A DNA stretch of 64,000 nucleotides from Luzula sylvatica. Its lineage: Eukaryota; Streptophyta; Magnoliopsida; Poales; Juncaceae. Position 1 is the stretch's first letter. Each line of letters opens with the position of its first letter. The stretch lies in contig OX326959.1 in assembly GCA_946800325.1 (NCBI GenBank), positions 36,880,908 through 36,944,907 on the forward strand. Reading direction: 5' to 3'. A program made the translations under genes and the position numbers. Shown piece by piece: positions 1-11,804 of this stretch. The notes under the pieces are model-generated. The model had not been told where the DNA came from and did not search any database. It saw only the letters and a program-made list of their open reading frames with translations.

Positions 1-330
1 CACTGCATATGAATTTTCTCGAACTATATTCTTATTTTCACTCAGAAGTCGGTATTTTATCTATACAAACGAGTATAAATGTGTAATTTGGGAGTGGCGC
101 TGAGCCGGTATATTCAATTTTTCTCGCCTATTACTCCATATTTAACTTGCTTTAATTTGAACTCTTATTAATTGTTTTTGTACAGGGATATTAATTCCTT
201 TTTATTTAATTAAAAACATCTAACATGTATTTTTATTCTCCGAATTGTTTTCAAACGCAGCATCGTGGTTCAACAAATCCGGTTATACTTATCGACACAG
301 CAGCTCAGTGTGGCATCTAAAAAGTACTAA

Positions 331-546
331 TGTAAGTGTTTTTGCTTGCATTTAGTTCTTCCACGTTCTGCCTTTTTTTTGCCGTCTGATGATTTTTTGC
401 GGAGCTATTCTGAGCCGTCTGATTGGTGTTTTTGGTCTTTTCGCTTTTGGGCCGTCTGATTGTGGCTTTATGCGTTCAGTATTTGATGGTTTTGTGGCCG
501 TTTGATCTTTTCGTGATGGTTAAGATGTGCCGACTTGGTTCTTCTT
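331..546 (+). repeat. Dispersed direct repeat, copy 1 of 2 (T/G-rich)
   Basis: This stretch reappears at about 2197-2431 with roughly 80% similarity by eye. Both copies share the same order of phrases, including GTGTTTTTGCTTGCAT, TTCTTCCACGTTCTGCC, GTTTTTGGTCTT and GGTTAAGATGTGCCGACTTG. The open frames over it are rich in Phe, Cys, Leu and Val because the DNA is T/G-rich; I see no domain. It may be an old tandem duplication or two fragments of one transposon. The rest of 1-806 shows no gene. Confidence 0.6.
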
Positions 547-806
547 TATTTTTTTTGTGCTTGCATTCGGTGTTTGTGGGCTGTCTGTGTATTTCGTTCT
601 GGCCTATGGGTGTACACAGATTGGTGCACTATGTTTTTTATTGGATGCTCCTGGTCTTCGTGATCTGTCACTGTAGTTCATGTTATGTGCTTCGTGTGCC
701 GAGTGTACATGTTTTGCTTTTCTTATCAACCCAACCGCTTATTGAAATTAATGTTTTTAATATATTAATTAATAATATTATGTATAATTTAAGGACAGGA
801 TAATTA

Positions 807-1242
807 TGTTAAATGTGTATGTAAAATAGAAGTATCTAGAATAGGTGTCTAAAAGGGATGTCTTTTAAATAAATATGTGTCTATTAAATAAATAGGTGTC
901 TATTAAATATAATAGAAGTATCTAGATAAACCAAGAGTTGTATTGAGAGGGCATGTGATCTATAAATACAACTCAGCTCATATGTTTTTAGAGAGAGAAA
1001 ATCTCCAGAAAAATAGAAAAAATATTCAGAAAAATAAAGTAAGGAGTGGGGAAAACAATCTCACCCTTATATCGAAATATTGTATCTAGTTATTATTTTG
1101 GGTACACCTTTTGGGTGCCTTGTATCAATTATCTATGTAGAAGAAAACCTTCCGTCAGATTCTTTGGTGAAGTGTATCATTTCTTTTTAAGAAATATATC
1201 ACACTCTCTCTCCAGCGTGTCTCTCTTGATAATTTCTATTCA
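807..1242 (+). mobile_element. Solo LTR, Copia-like, 436 bp
   Basis: The block starts TGTTAAATG, ends CTATTCA, and is flanked by ATTA on both sides (803-806 and 1243-1246). A TATA-like box (CTATAAATAC, about 961-970) sits two fifths of the way in, followed by AGAGAGAG and a T-rich 3' half, as expected for U3-R-U5. There is no internal region, primer-binding site or second LTR, so it would be a solo LTR left by LTR-LTR recombination. The short 4-bp duplication makes the exact ends uncertain. Confidence 0.55.
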
Positions 1243-1856
1243 ATTATTTATTTATCCTTCTCAGATATTGATCTCCCAAAATATATCCCCAATCTAAAGC
1301 CCTCCATATTATCTCCAATCAAGACATAATTCAATTAAACCCCCAAAATCCCAACACCGCTTTACCCTATTCTTGTTAGGGTTTTTTTTATTTTTAATTT
1401 GTTCATTTCTCTGCTGTGGCTTTGGTTTTGCTTCGCTGTTTAGGTCTCCGGCTTTGGTATGGTTTCTCTTCATTCCTTCTTTTCTGTTTGTTTCTTTTAG
1501 TTGTCTTTTTTGTGATCTTGCTGCTCTATTCAATACGGCTTTTAGTTTGCTGTCATTTATGTGTTTTGGCTGTTTCTGTCGTTTGAGGTGTTGTTTTCGT
1601 TTGTGTTCGTTATTTCGAACGTTTGGCAAATCTTTAGATTCGATAGATTTGACGAGATTTGACGAGGCATGTATTGTTTGTTGTTGATTCTTTGCTTTGA
1701 GGCTGCAGGTTGTTATTTGCTTCGTAGATTTGTTTGTTCGTATCGTCTTTGTGTTTATTTGGTTGTTTTTGGATCTTACTAAAAAAAATTTGGTGTGGTA
1801 TTGTTTTGTGGTGCTTTTGATTCTTTGTCCTGTTTGGGATTTCTTTTTTTTTGCCC

Positions 1857-2431
1857 CAACTATGGCTTATCTGAAATTGGATGCTTCATATGTTTTGCTA
1901 ATTTCTTTTGTTTTCCGAGCTTTTTTGGTTCGTGTTTCACCACCATATTGTTCTGCCATGTTGTACTCTTCTATCGATGACAATACCAAAACAATTTGCT
2001 TTTCTGTGTTTTGTTGCAGTGTCAACTTTTCTGTTACATACTGCGATGAGCGTGCTCTGTGTTTCGTGAGATACGGTAGCGGAACCTTATCACAATACAT
2101 GGTTTTGTTTTTACTGCGAAAATATGGGATTGCCACAAGTATGGCTCATCTAAAATTAGATGCTTCATATCTTTTGTTATCTAACAAGAATACTGATGCA
2201 AGTGTTTTTGCTTGCATTGCGTTCTTCCACGTTCTGCCGTTTTTGCGGTCCGATGACGTTTTTGCGGGGCTGTTCTGAGTTGGATGATTTGTTTGGTGAG
2301 TTAGGTTTGTTTGATTGGTGTTTTTTGGTCTTGCTTTTGGGCTGTTTGATCAAGGCCTTCTACGTTCAGTAACTGATGGTTTTGTGGCTGTTTGATATTT
2401 TCGTAATGGTTAAGATGTGCCGACTTGATCA
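1857..2431 (+). repeat. Local repeats and copy 2 of the T/G-rich repeat
   Basis: Positions 1860-1895 and 2140-2175 share a phrase around GATGCTTCATAT. From about 2197 the sequence matches the repeat at 331-546. Between 1243 and 2690 there is T-rich unique or degenerate DNA without a recognisable gene. Confidence 0.55.
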
Positions 2432-2689
2432 TTCTATATCTATTTCTCCTCTTTGAAAGACTGGTAGGCTGTTTTTTTTGGAAATATTACTGGTTTCTCT
2501 TAAGGTTGGTTTCTTCAATGTTTTATTTCTATTTACCCTCAATTTTTTTTGTAAATTGTGTAATAAACCTGAATCAAGCTTTAGCTTCTCCTAATTTAGT
2601 CCAAATTGTGCTTGATTTACAGTCAGTCATGCAATTAATATATGTTCATGTTAACATGTTTCCTTTTTTTATAGTATATTATTTTAAAA

Positions 2690-3311
2690 TATATTGTATT
2701 ATATTATATTATATTATACTATTTTATATTATATTGTTTTATGTTATATAATATTGTTTTATATTATATTTGATTGTACAATATTATAATGTGACATATT
2801 ATATTGTGTCATATTATTATTATATTATACTGTATTGTATTGTAATTGTATTGCATTGTATTATATTATATATATTATATTATATTGTTTTATATTTAAT
2901 TATATTGTAATATATATTACATTATATTAAATTGTTTATATTATATTATATTATATTATATTGTTTTATATAATATTATTGTAAATTATATTATGTAATA
3001 TAATATTATATTGTTCTATGTTATATTATATTTCTTATATGATATTTTATTATATCACATTATATTGTAACATATTATATTGTATTAATATATCATATTA
3101 TATCATGTTATGTTATGTTATGTTATATTATATTATGTTGTTTTATGTTGTGTTATGTTATATTATATTATATTATATTGTACATATATTATTATTATAT
3201 CATATTATATTATATTATTACTATATTGTTTTCTATTGTATTGTATTATATTATATTATATTATATTATATTATATTATATTATATTACATTACATAATT
3301 TATTATTAGTA

Positions 3312-3342
<31 letters not shown>

Positions 3343-3408
3343 GAATTATATTATGTTGTATTATATTGTATTATATTATATTATATTATATTATAGTGTA
3401 TTATATTA

Positions 3409-3439
<31 letters not shown>

Positions 3440-3445
3440 TTTTTT

Positions 3446-3485
<40 letters not shown>

Positions 3486-3500
3486 TATAATTTACTATAT
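2690..3500. repeat. AT low-complexity tract (TATTA / TTA repeats)
   Basis: About 800 bp is made almost entirely of TATTATAT-type repeats, with pure TTA/ATT triplet runs near 3310-3345 and 3415-3485. The Tyr/Ile-rich frames here are products of the repeat. It has the look of an expanded microsatellite complex. Confidence 0.85.
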
Positions 3501-3654
3501 AATATTATATTATATTCATATGATTACACTATTTTATTACTTTAAAATATTACATGTCACTACTAATACATATAATATGAATAAAATATTATTATAATGA
3601 AATACATGGATTAGCTCTCTCCATATATTTCGGAATACCAATTTTTTTTTTGTA

Positions 3655-3756
3655 TTTCACTATCCATGGATTTGGAGGGTGAATACGACACCCAAAAATC
3701 TATCCATGTATTTGAAAATACATATCCATCAAAATCCCTCAAATCAAACATGCCCT
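3655..3756. mobile_element. Possible PIF/Harbinger-type terminus
   Basis: The stretch ends with CAAATCAAACATGCCCTA, which resembles the outward end of plant PIF/Harbinger MITEs (GGGCATGTTTGG-like on the other strand). I did not find a matching left end or a clear target duplication, so only a terminus can be suggested. Confidence 0.3.
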
Positions 3757-4560
3757 ACGATATTCTCGGCAAAGGGAGTCTACACATTCTTATGAGAGCC
3801 GGAGGCAAGGATGGAGTGCGCAAGCGACTATGGAAAGCCAAGGTTCCCCCAAAAATAAAAACGTTTGTATGGCTAGACATTAGGGATGTAAATGGTGCAG
3901 ATATTGCCCGAACTAATCTGAACCGTATCCGAAAAAAAAAATCGGATCTGATCGGATCCGGGTACTTTTAATCGGATCTGGATCCGGATCCGATTTTCTG
4001 TTTTAGTGTCGGATCCGGATCCGAATCCAGGTATTATCCGGATCTGGGTATTTTTTTCAGGATCTGGTGCTCGAATCCGGATTCGGGTATCCGGATCCGG
4101 ATCCGGATCCGAATCTGGATATTATATTTTTTATGTGTCTTATTCCATATTGTTGGAAAAATTATAAATAATTAATGATTTAAAATCGCAGTCATAAAAT
4201 TAAGTTTAAATAGAATATTGATGTCGTAACTTATGTATATTTAATTAATAAATATATTATATTATGATATTATAATAGTGTCCGTTTTAATATCCGAAAA
4301 AATCCGTATCCATATTCGTATCCGACAATATCCGAACTGTGTCCATATTCGTTTAATATCCGAACCGTATCCGAATCCGGGTTGGTATGACCACTATTTG
4401 AACCGGATCCGAACCGTTTACACCCCTACTAGACATACTACGAAGTATAAACACGGTCGATGTGCTTGCAAAGAAGGCGTAGCTACACACAACTAATTGT
4501 CGAACGGCGAACAACATATTATCCCAATGTACCTACATGGTGAGCGTATGACAAATGATA
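3757..4560 (+). pseudogene. LINE reverse-transcriptase tail relic (zf-RVT), split by a MITE
   Basis: The + strand encodes LWKAKVPPKIKTFVWL at about 3828-3875. This is the signature of the zf-RVT domain (PF13966 type) that follows the reverse transcriptase in plant non-LTR retrotransposons. The frame is interrupted after ...FVWLDI by the hAT MITE at 3881-4428. If the MITE and one copy of its 8-bp duplication are removed, the frame continues as LRSINTVDVLAKKA before a stop. The element is therefore a 5'-truncated, decayed LINE older than the MITE. No other LINE domain is visible nearby. Confidence 0.7.
3881..4428. mobile_element. Non-autonomous hAT-type MITE, 548 bp
   Basis: Terminal inverted repeats are TAGGGATGTAAATGG (3881-3895) and CCGTTTACACCCCTA (4414-4428), matching at 13 of 15 positions. 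They are bracketed by a perfect 8-bp target duplication, CTAGACAT (3873-3880 and 4429-4436), as hAT transposases make. The interior has clustered GGATCC/TCCGGATCCG repeats at both ends and an AT-rich middle, with no coding capacity. It sits inside a LINE relic, so the empty site can be read directly. Confidence 0.9.
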
Positions 4561-5298
4561 CAAATAAAGACTAACCTATCAAATCTACTTAGAAAACAAA
4601 CAGAGGTGGCCGAGACGAGACATGGGGAACAAATAGGAACACTTACACGAAAGAAAAGAGGAAAGATTGGGACATTCTATGGGTGGTGTCTCGTGACAAA
4701 TATGGAAAGAAAGAAATGTGCGAATATTCCGGGACGAGGATATATCACTCTCTATGACAGCCAATAGAGCAAGAGAAGAATTCTTTGATGGAAGGGGAGT
4801 CGGCAAAATACTAACAACACTGGTTTAGCAATACTAATATTACAATAGATAACGAAACTTTGTAAATAGACTTTATTCTTCTTTTATTATTTATAAAATG
4901 AGGATGAGGAGAACAATTTATATCGAAAGATCTATAGTACAGAGCTTACAAATCATAACGAAGATGAGGATGAGGAGAACAGGTTTCAGCATGAATACTC
5001 TTAAATCAATCAAATGATTTGCCTTGTGTGGTGGAAAGCTTGCTTCTTTTCGACCGAGCTTTGAATAGAGATGATGTTTGGCCGGGAGAAACAAGAAGAA
5101 AAAGAAGAAGAAGAAGAAGAAGAAATAAATAAATATAAAATAGAAGTGGAGCTTTGAATCCACTATCTATTCTAAGTTCTAAAGTTGGAAAAAATACTGC
5201 CCCAGCATGCAGCCACGTCGCATTTGCTACTGTTCACAACACTGTTCACGAACACTATTTTTTGAGATTACTGTTCATGAACACTATTTTTTGATTTT
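4561..5298. other. Non-coding stretch with a short GAA microsatellite
   Basis: No gene is seen. A GAA/GAAGAA run lies at about 5094-5125. Short CTGTTCA and GAACAC motifs are repeated near 5230-5290, just ahead of the 459-bp array. Confidence 0.5.
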
Positions 5299-7380
5299 GG
5301 AAATTTCAGTAAATATAGGGACTTTTTAAGATTTTTATATGTTCTAACAATTTCAGTCTTTTTAAATGTAAGGACTTTTTAAATATTTCTCATGCGATAT
5401 CATTATTTTAAGATTATTACAGGGGTATATATGGTAATATCAGATTTTGAAAGGTTATACATGATAATTTCAGATTTTTTAAATATTTCTCATATTGTAT
5501 CATTAATTAAGAATTTTTTATAAGGGTAAATATGATAATTTATGTTTTTTCCAGAGGTATGCATGCTAATTTTTTATTTTTTCAAACACAGTTTTTATTT
5601 TATTTCACATATTACATCATTAATTTGAGATTTGTATAGGGATATATATGATAATTAATATTTTTGTGGCGGGATACATCATAGTTTCAGATTTTTTAAA
5701 ACATATAAGCTTTTTGTGATAATTCTCAACTTCTCATATTATATCATTTTTTTTTCTGGAAATTTCAGTAAATATAGGGCTTTTTAAGATTTTTCTATGT
5801 TCTAACAATTTCAGTTTTTTTAAATGTAAGGGCTTTTTAAATATTTCTCATGCGATATCATTATTTTAAGATTATTATAAGGGTATATATGGTAATATCA
5901 GATTTTGTAAGGTTATACATGATAATTTCAGATTTTTTAAATATTTCTCATATTGTATCATTAATTCAGGATTTTTTATAAGGGTAAATATGATAATTTA
6001 TGTTTTTTCCAGAGGTATGCATGCTAATTTTTTATTTTTTCAAATACAGTTTTTATTTTATTCCACATATCACATCATTAATTTCAGATTTATATAGGGA
6101 TATATATGATAATTAATATTTTTGTAGGGGGATACATCATAGTTTCAGATTTTTTAAAACATAGAAGTTTTTTGTGATAATTCTCAACTTCTCATATTAT
6201 ATCATTTTTTTTTTCTGGAAATTTAAGTAAATATAGGGGCTTTTTAAGATTTTTCTATGTTTTAACAATTTCAGTTTTTTAAATGTAAGGGCTTTTTAAA
6301 TATTTCTCATGCGATATCATTATTTTGAGATTATTATAGGGGTATATATGGTAATATCAGATTTTGTAAGGTTATACATGATAATTTCAGATTTTTTAAA
6401 TATTTTGAAAGAAAATATGGCTTAAGAATTAACTTGGAAGAATTTATATAAATAGGCAAATCTGCAGTCAGAATTGGACCCGTTCAGAATTATGGGTTTT
6501 AACCTAATTTCAGATAATTATGATTTAATCTAATTTCGGGCCCATTCAGATAATTAAGATTTTAACCTAATTTCGGCCCAATCCGAAAGCTAGGGTTTTA
6601 ACCTAATTTTTGCCTATATATATATTCTGATTTCAACTTTCTCTCTCTTCGAGGCTGCCATTTTTCTGACCTAATTTTGGCCGCCGAAATTCTTCTTTCT
6701 CCCACAGAATTTCAAAGTGAGATCGAGAGAGAAATAGAAGAGAGATCTGAGCAATTTGTTGAGAGAAATAATCGTGACACCGGCTAGAACGGCGTTGACG
6801 GTTCCGATCGGACGAATATCAAGGTGGACACGAGTAGAGGGGCTGCACGAGCAATCCTTGGAGAAGGTTCAACAGATTGGAGAAGAAGACATCACGTACT
6901 AACTTGTACGAGGTAAAATTCTGATTACTCTTCCTTTTTCGGTGTTTTTCGAGTGTGATCCAGGGTAGAATTAGGTTACGCATGCGTGAATAATTCCGCT
7001 GCATACTCTAATAATCGTATGCGTAATCCTACATATTTCTCATATTGTATCATTAATTCAGAATTTTTTATAAGGGTAAATATGATAATTTATGTTTTTT
7101 CCAGAGGTATGCATGCTAATTTTTTATTTTTTGAAATACATTTTTTATTTTATTCCACATATTACATCATTAATTTCATATTTGTATAGGGATATATATG
7201 ATAATTAATATTTTTGTAAGGAGATACATCATAGTTTCAGATTTTTTAAAACATAGAAGCTTTTTGTGATAATTCTCAACTTCTCATATTATATCATTTT
7301 TTTTTTTTGGAAATTTCAGTAAATATAATGGCTTTTTAAGATTTTTCTACGTTCTAACAGTTTCAGTTTTTTGATACATG
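5299..7380. repeat. Tandem array of a 459-bp unit, three full copies plus a partial one
   Basis: The phrase GGAAATTTCAGTAAATATA (or close variants) starts units at 5299, 5758, 6217 and 7309. The first two steps are exactly 459 bp. The third is 1092 bp, which becomes 459 when the 628-bp solo LTR at 6406-7033 and one 5-bp TSD copy are removed. Units are AT-rich and carry inner sub-repeats of the type GATAATTTCAGATTTTTTAAA. From 7380 to 7690 the same vocabulary continues in degenerate form. No coding is seen; this is satellite-like or the inside of a non-coding transposon. Confidence 0.9.
6406..7033 (+). mobile_element. Solo LTR, 628 bp, inside the 459-bp array
   Basis: It starts TGAAAGAAAATATGG and ends GCGTAATCCTACA, with a perfect 5-bp duplication TATTT at 6401-6405 and 7034-7038. 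A TATA box (CTATATATATAT, about 6614-6625) is followed by CT-rich leader DNA and then by GTGGACACGAGTAGAGG, a phrase with counterparts in the other LTRs of this window. The 3' end holds an inverted repeat, GGTTACGCATGCG against CGTATGCGTAATCC. There are no internal genes, so this is a solo LTR of an LTR retrotransposon, probably Copia-type. Confidence 0.85.
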
Positions 7381-7870
7381 TCAATTATATATATATTTCA
7401 ATTTTTTTTCTTTTTAATATTTTTCATATGATATCATTACTTTCATATTTTTATAGGGTTATATATGATAATTTCATATTTTTGTAGGGGTATTCATTCA
7501 AATTTTAGTTTTTTTTTTAAATATAGACTTTTTATATTTGTCAAATTATATCATGACTTTCATATATTTATACGGGTATATAAGTTTCATATTTACTAGG
7601 GATATATGTGATAATTTCATTTTTTTTAAAAGACAGGGTTTTTTTGTAATATTTGTCGTATTATATTATTTTTTGTAGATTTTAATGATATTTATAATTT
7701 CATAAGTAAACCAGATTCGGAAAAACGTTGGGACTTTGTTATATTTCGGAAAAACGAAAAGAGAGAAAGAAATTCGGGACCTTTGCAGGGCCAGGGTAAT
7801 ATGGTAATTTTATTCTGACTCGAGACCATGATTTTGGTTATGATTGGTGCAACCGAAACGAGTTCGTTCA

Positions 7871-8200
7871 GGCATAATGGAATGGCTTTGAGTGCGAGGG
7901 AGATGTAGAGCAAAATTAAACCCACAAGACTACATAAAAATGTCCACGATACTCAGTTGCATTCTGTGAGGGGTATTTTCGTCATTTACAATATTTTTAT
8001 TCTAAATGTAGATAATTTCTTTCGTGTTTTGGACAGAATGGAATGGTTTTTGAGTGCGACGAGGTGGAGATCAGTATTATACCCGGAAGACTACTTCAAA
8101 ATGGCCACAATACTCCGCCGCATTCATTGAGGGGTAATTTCGTCATTTCCAATATTTTGATTATGACCATTGATAATTTCTTTCATGTTTTAGGCATAAC
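7871..8200. repeat. Tandem duplication of a ~160-bp unit
   Basis: GGCATAATGGAATGG at 7871 and GGACAGAATGGAATGG at 8031 start two similar ~160-bp units. Both include TTTGAGTGCGA, AATACTC.G..GCATTC and a GAGGGGTA.TTTCGTCATTT phrase. No gene is recognised between 7690 and 8205. Confidence 0.65.
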
Positions 8201-8205
8201 TTTTA

Positions 8206-8957
8206 TCTTATGTATAAAGTAGAGAAAATTCTTGCAATTCCATGCCTCCACGTCATCAAGGGCTTTTGTGTAAAAAAATATTTTTTAATTTACATTTTGA
8301 TCCTTTTTATTTAATTTTGGTCCTTTTTAATTTTAATTTACATTTTGGTCCTTTTTATTTACATTTCGGTTCTTTTTATTTACATTTCGGTCCTTTTTTA
8401 CATTTTTGAATTTATATTTTGGTCCTTTTTATTTACATTTTGGTCCTTTTTAGTTTTAATTTACAATTTGGTCCTTTTTATTAACATTTTCGTCCTCTCT
8501 TATTTACATTTCAGTCCTTTTTTATATTTTTTCTTTATATTCTGGTCCATTTTATTTATATTTTGATCCTTTTTAGTTCTAATTTACATTTTGGTCCTTT
8601 TATTTACATTTTGGTCCTTTTTTATTTACATTTCGGTCTTTTATTAAATTTTGATCATTTTTTCTGATTTTACATTTGGTCTTTGTTTCCTATTTTACAT
8701 ACATATTAAAATTTGCGAATATGTGCTGATTATATTAATCGATTTTAGAAGCACCTGAGCAAATGCTATTTATACAAATTATATTAGAAAATAATATCTG
8801 TGATAGACTAATTTCATGAACCTTATGTATCTATTGACATCATGATATTTGTAAATATATCATGATTAAATTTATTTAGTTCAAACGCATGCGCGTTAAT
8901 TCTATTTAAATAATTATATAAAAAGCATCCCGCACAATTGCGCGGGCCCAAATCTAG
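8206..8957 (+). mobile_element. Non-autonomous Helitron, about 752 bp
   Basis: The 5' end reads TCTTATGTATAAAGTAGAG. The 3' end has a near-palindrome CCCGCACAATTGCGCGGG followed after a few bases by CTAG (8954-8957). It is inserted between A (8205) and T (8958), with no target duplication, as Helitrons do. The terminal ~200 bp resemble the Helitron end at 37400-37661, including ATCATGATTA, CAAACG and a GCGC-rich stretch. There is no Rep/helicase. Most of the interior is a minisatellite. Confidence 0.8.
8286..8660. repeat. Minisatellite of ~20-30-bp units (TTTACATTTTGGTCC)
   Basis: About fifteen imperfect units built around TTTACATTTTGGTCCTTTTT follow each other inside the Helitron. Unit length varies from about 20 to 35 bp. 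The Phe/Ile-rich frame over it is a by-product of the repeat. Confidence 0.85.
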
Positions 8958-9798
8958 TTATTTCTAAAAAAAAAAAAAAAAAAAAAAAAGAAGGAGAGGG
9001 GGCTTTATGCAAAAATCAGGTCATGGTGTTAAAAAACAGGGATTTCTTTTCCTTATTTTTTTTTCCTGATTTTTTGTGTATGGCTCAGGGTGTATTTTTT
9101 TGGAGTGAGACATTAGCCTTAGTTCATACTCAAAGATATAGAGCTCCATTGTTTGGAACTCTTTATCTTTTCATAGAGGCAGTAAAATTTTCTTTTAATA
9201 TAAGCAACGGACGGAGGAGTTTGGGCCTTATCTGTTTTTTCAAAAAAAAATATTTATAAAATGATCGAAAATCGTGGGTATTCATTCAAAAAAGAAAAGA
9301 AAAAAAGATAGATTGTACATGACCTAGTTTATTTTGTATGCATGGCTATATCATACTTTAATGATTTTTAGAGACATTGTATTATGATTAATGATCTCGT
9401 ATATGATTTCTTTGGTAATAAACTGAGCCGTGTTAAATATTTGGACATTGTGTTGGTTTATGATCACCGGTATTAACCAATACTATGTGTACTACTAGTG
9501 TTGGACATTGTGTTGCTTATAAGCCCATTGTGTTGGTTGATGACCTTGGATCCTGATGATTTTCTCTATATATAATCACGAGATAATGTGTACTACTAGT
9601 GCTTATAAGCCCAAAAAAACCCCAATAAAATCTCAAAGCCCAATTAACGAATTAAGATGTAAGGGATTCAATGTCGGACCGAAACATGGGGGAACAAGAT
9701 TAACTGATTTATACACACAGAAGGTAGCATTCTTATTAAATGACTTCAAATTAGATTTTGAGAGATTCTTTACCAACTTACCGAGCAAAAGAAATACA
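8958..9798. other. Intergenic DNA with an A25 run
   Basis: A long adenine run (about 8966-8990) follows the Helitron end. Near 9440-9615 short phrases recur (GACATTGTGTTG, TGTGTACTACTAGTG, TTATAAGCCC). No gene is recognised. Confidence 0.5.
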
Positions 9799-10231
9799 TG
9801 GGTGCACGGAACCGGGGCACCGCATCCCGTGCAGCGGAATGAGGAACGCGACGTCTTTTCCGTCCACGAGATCTCGTCGTTGATTCGTCGTACAAATATG
9901 ATAAGAATATATAACCCGTACCTCATGAAATTAATCACGAACGAAAGGTTGATGTGATTATTTCTTCGTGATTTCGTTGCGGTTACTTCCCGTGCGTCCC
10001 ATGCCCACACGTCTTTGAATCGTCGACACGGCTCCCGTTATTTTTTGTGCGTCCCAGACCACATGTCTCAATATACCATCAATTGCTCGACAGAGCCAAA
10101 GTTCCTCTAGGATCACAATTGAGAATCACATGTGTGATTCCTCTACCCATATTCATCTTGAATTGTCGTCTATCGGTTACACACGTATCTCCCTAGTCGA
10201 TCCATGTATAAACTTGTTGAGTTTTTCTTCA
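9799..10231 (-). mobile_element. Solo LTR or LTR fragment, minus orientation, 433 bp
   Basis: Read on the minus strand it begins TGAAGAAAAACTC and ends in CCGTGCACCCA. It includes a GC-rich U5 with ATTCCGCTGC, the same signature found near the U5 end of the complete Copia LTRs at 11761 and 19190. Flanks are ATACA and GTACA, four of five matching. It is shorter than its relatives and lacks a clear TATA box, so a truncated LTR is also possible. Confidence 0.55.
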
Positions 10232-10759
10232 GTACACCAAAACTTTCCTAACCGTCCACTCTCCTAAATCTAATGGTCCAGATTAAACAAGAAAACCTGC
10301 TAGATCTATTCAGCAGGTAAAAAATGTTATTCAGCAGGTTACCGTTATGAGACAAAATGACATAAAAGTAATTTTACTTGGCTCAATATTCTTTCTTCTC
10401 TTCAATTACTGACACGCCTCATTTACTCATCAATTACTGGCACGCGCACGCCTCTTTCTTCTCTTCATTTGCACGCCTCATTTACTTCATGCATGATCAT
10501 TTATTGCTAGGTGTGGGACCCATCTTTTCTATGTTAACATACTAATTTCAATGTTAGTAAATTTCTGCATAAACCAATAAAAATTAAATCCTCACATTAT
10601 ACGTATTTCAATGTTAACATACTAATTTAAGAAAAAATATATAATTTTCATATTCATATTCATTATATCATTATCAAGTTGTTAGTAGCAATATACCATT
10701 TTCAATATTAATAGATATATTACGATATTATGTTTTGGATACATACAATTTTCAATGTG
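10232..10759. other. AT-rich intergenic DNA
   Basis: No gene. Two copies of TTCAGCAGGT (near 10309 and 10331) and several CAATGTTAACATAC/CAATGTTAGTA phrases are present. Confidence 0.4.
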
Positions 10760-10764
10760 AATAT

Positions 10765-11803
10765 TGAAGGAAATACAGTTTCAGGATCAACCATAAAAGT
10801 GTGCACAAGGATAAACGAATGTAGTCGTACATTCGTGGCCATAACTGTCAGTGGGAAAATCCGATTTGAATGGTTCAAATTGGATTAGATAGATAATGAG
10901 ATTATCTACAACCTTCATATAGAAATATATTTCATATGAACGAAGTATAAGTGTCGTTTCTGTGAAATACCGAAAGGGTGCAACAGTATGACATACAGTT
11001 AGTAAAACAGTCATAACTTTTGCATACGAACTCCAATTGGGCTGGGCCAAATTGGGTTGAGTAGATAATAAGATTATCTAAAACTTTCGTGTTGGTTGAT
11101 TTTCTGTCAGAGAAATTTATCAATTTCGTCTGGACAGAATACTGAACAGGTTCATACAGTTTTCTGTGTGAAAGGGTGTATATTGGATATACATGCCTTT
11201 TGGCTAATCCTTATCCTATTAGGTATAAATAGGATTTTCTCTCTCATCTTCACTAAGGGAATTCAGAAGCAATTCATTCAGAATTATCCAGATGAGTTGA
11301 ATCATTCTAAGCAAATGATTATTCTGCCCAATATACACAAGAAAAAGAGCAAATTCAGATTTGATCTTTAGTGAGTGAAAGGGTGCGAAGAGAGAGAAAT
11401 CGAGAAAGGAGTTTCTCGAGTAATAGAGAATCGATTAGATCGAGCAAGTTCGCCGGTGCATCGTCTAGGCAGATGCATCCGCGACCGACGTCTTGCGACT
11501 CACGGTGGATACAAGTAGAGGAGCGACAATTGTGGCTCTTGGATTGTGATCGACTCAAGGAGTGAGAAGACGGCCAACGAACGGTGAAAGACGCGTGGTA
11601 TGGGACGCGCGGATTGTCACCAACGTGACAGGAGATAGAAGGCGGCGATCAACCCTTCGTGCGTGATCAATTTCACGCTGGTATGGATCTATCCTTCTAT
11701 TCGCATCGTACCCTCGAAGTCATGGCGTGATCTCGGGAATCGGGGAATCGGACCGGGCCTTCATTCCGCTGCGCGGGCCCGGGGTCGAGGATATTCTCCA
11801 TCA
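10765..11803 (+). repeat. 5' LTR of the Copia-type element
   Basis: The U3 contains two related ~170-bp modules, each with a TAGATAAT-N3-ATTATCTA palindrome (10890-10908 and 11062-11080). A TATA box follows at 11224-11230. The U5 is GC-rich (ATTCCGCTGCGCGGGCCC). Its single visible difference from the 3' LTR lies near 11081. Confidence 0.95.
11224..11230 (+). promoter_or_regulatory. TATA box of the Copia 5' LTR
   Basis: TATAAAT lies 460 bp into the LTR, ahead of a CT-rich stretch (TTTTCTCTCTCATCTTCAC) typical of a plant transcription start. The identical copy is at about 18649 in the 3' LTR. Confidence 0.7.
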
Positions 11804-11804
11804 G

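Noticed and set aside
423..803. Cys/Phe/Leu-rich open frames in the T-rich left part
   Set aside because: They follow T/G-rich composition, overlap a dispersed repeat, and show no domain or codon structure.
3018..3344. Tyr/Ile/Leu-rich frames over the TATTA tract
   Set aside because: They are direct translations of AT microsatellites.
9556..9957. 133-codon frame on the + strand
   Set aside because: It runs across an LTR in the wrong orientation; no homology recognised.
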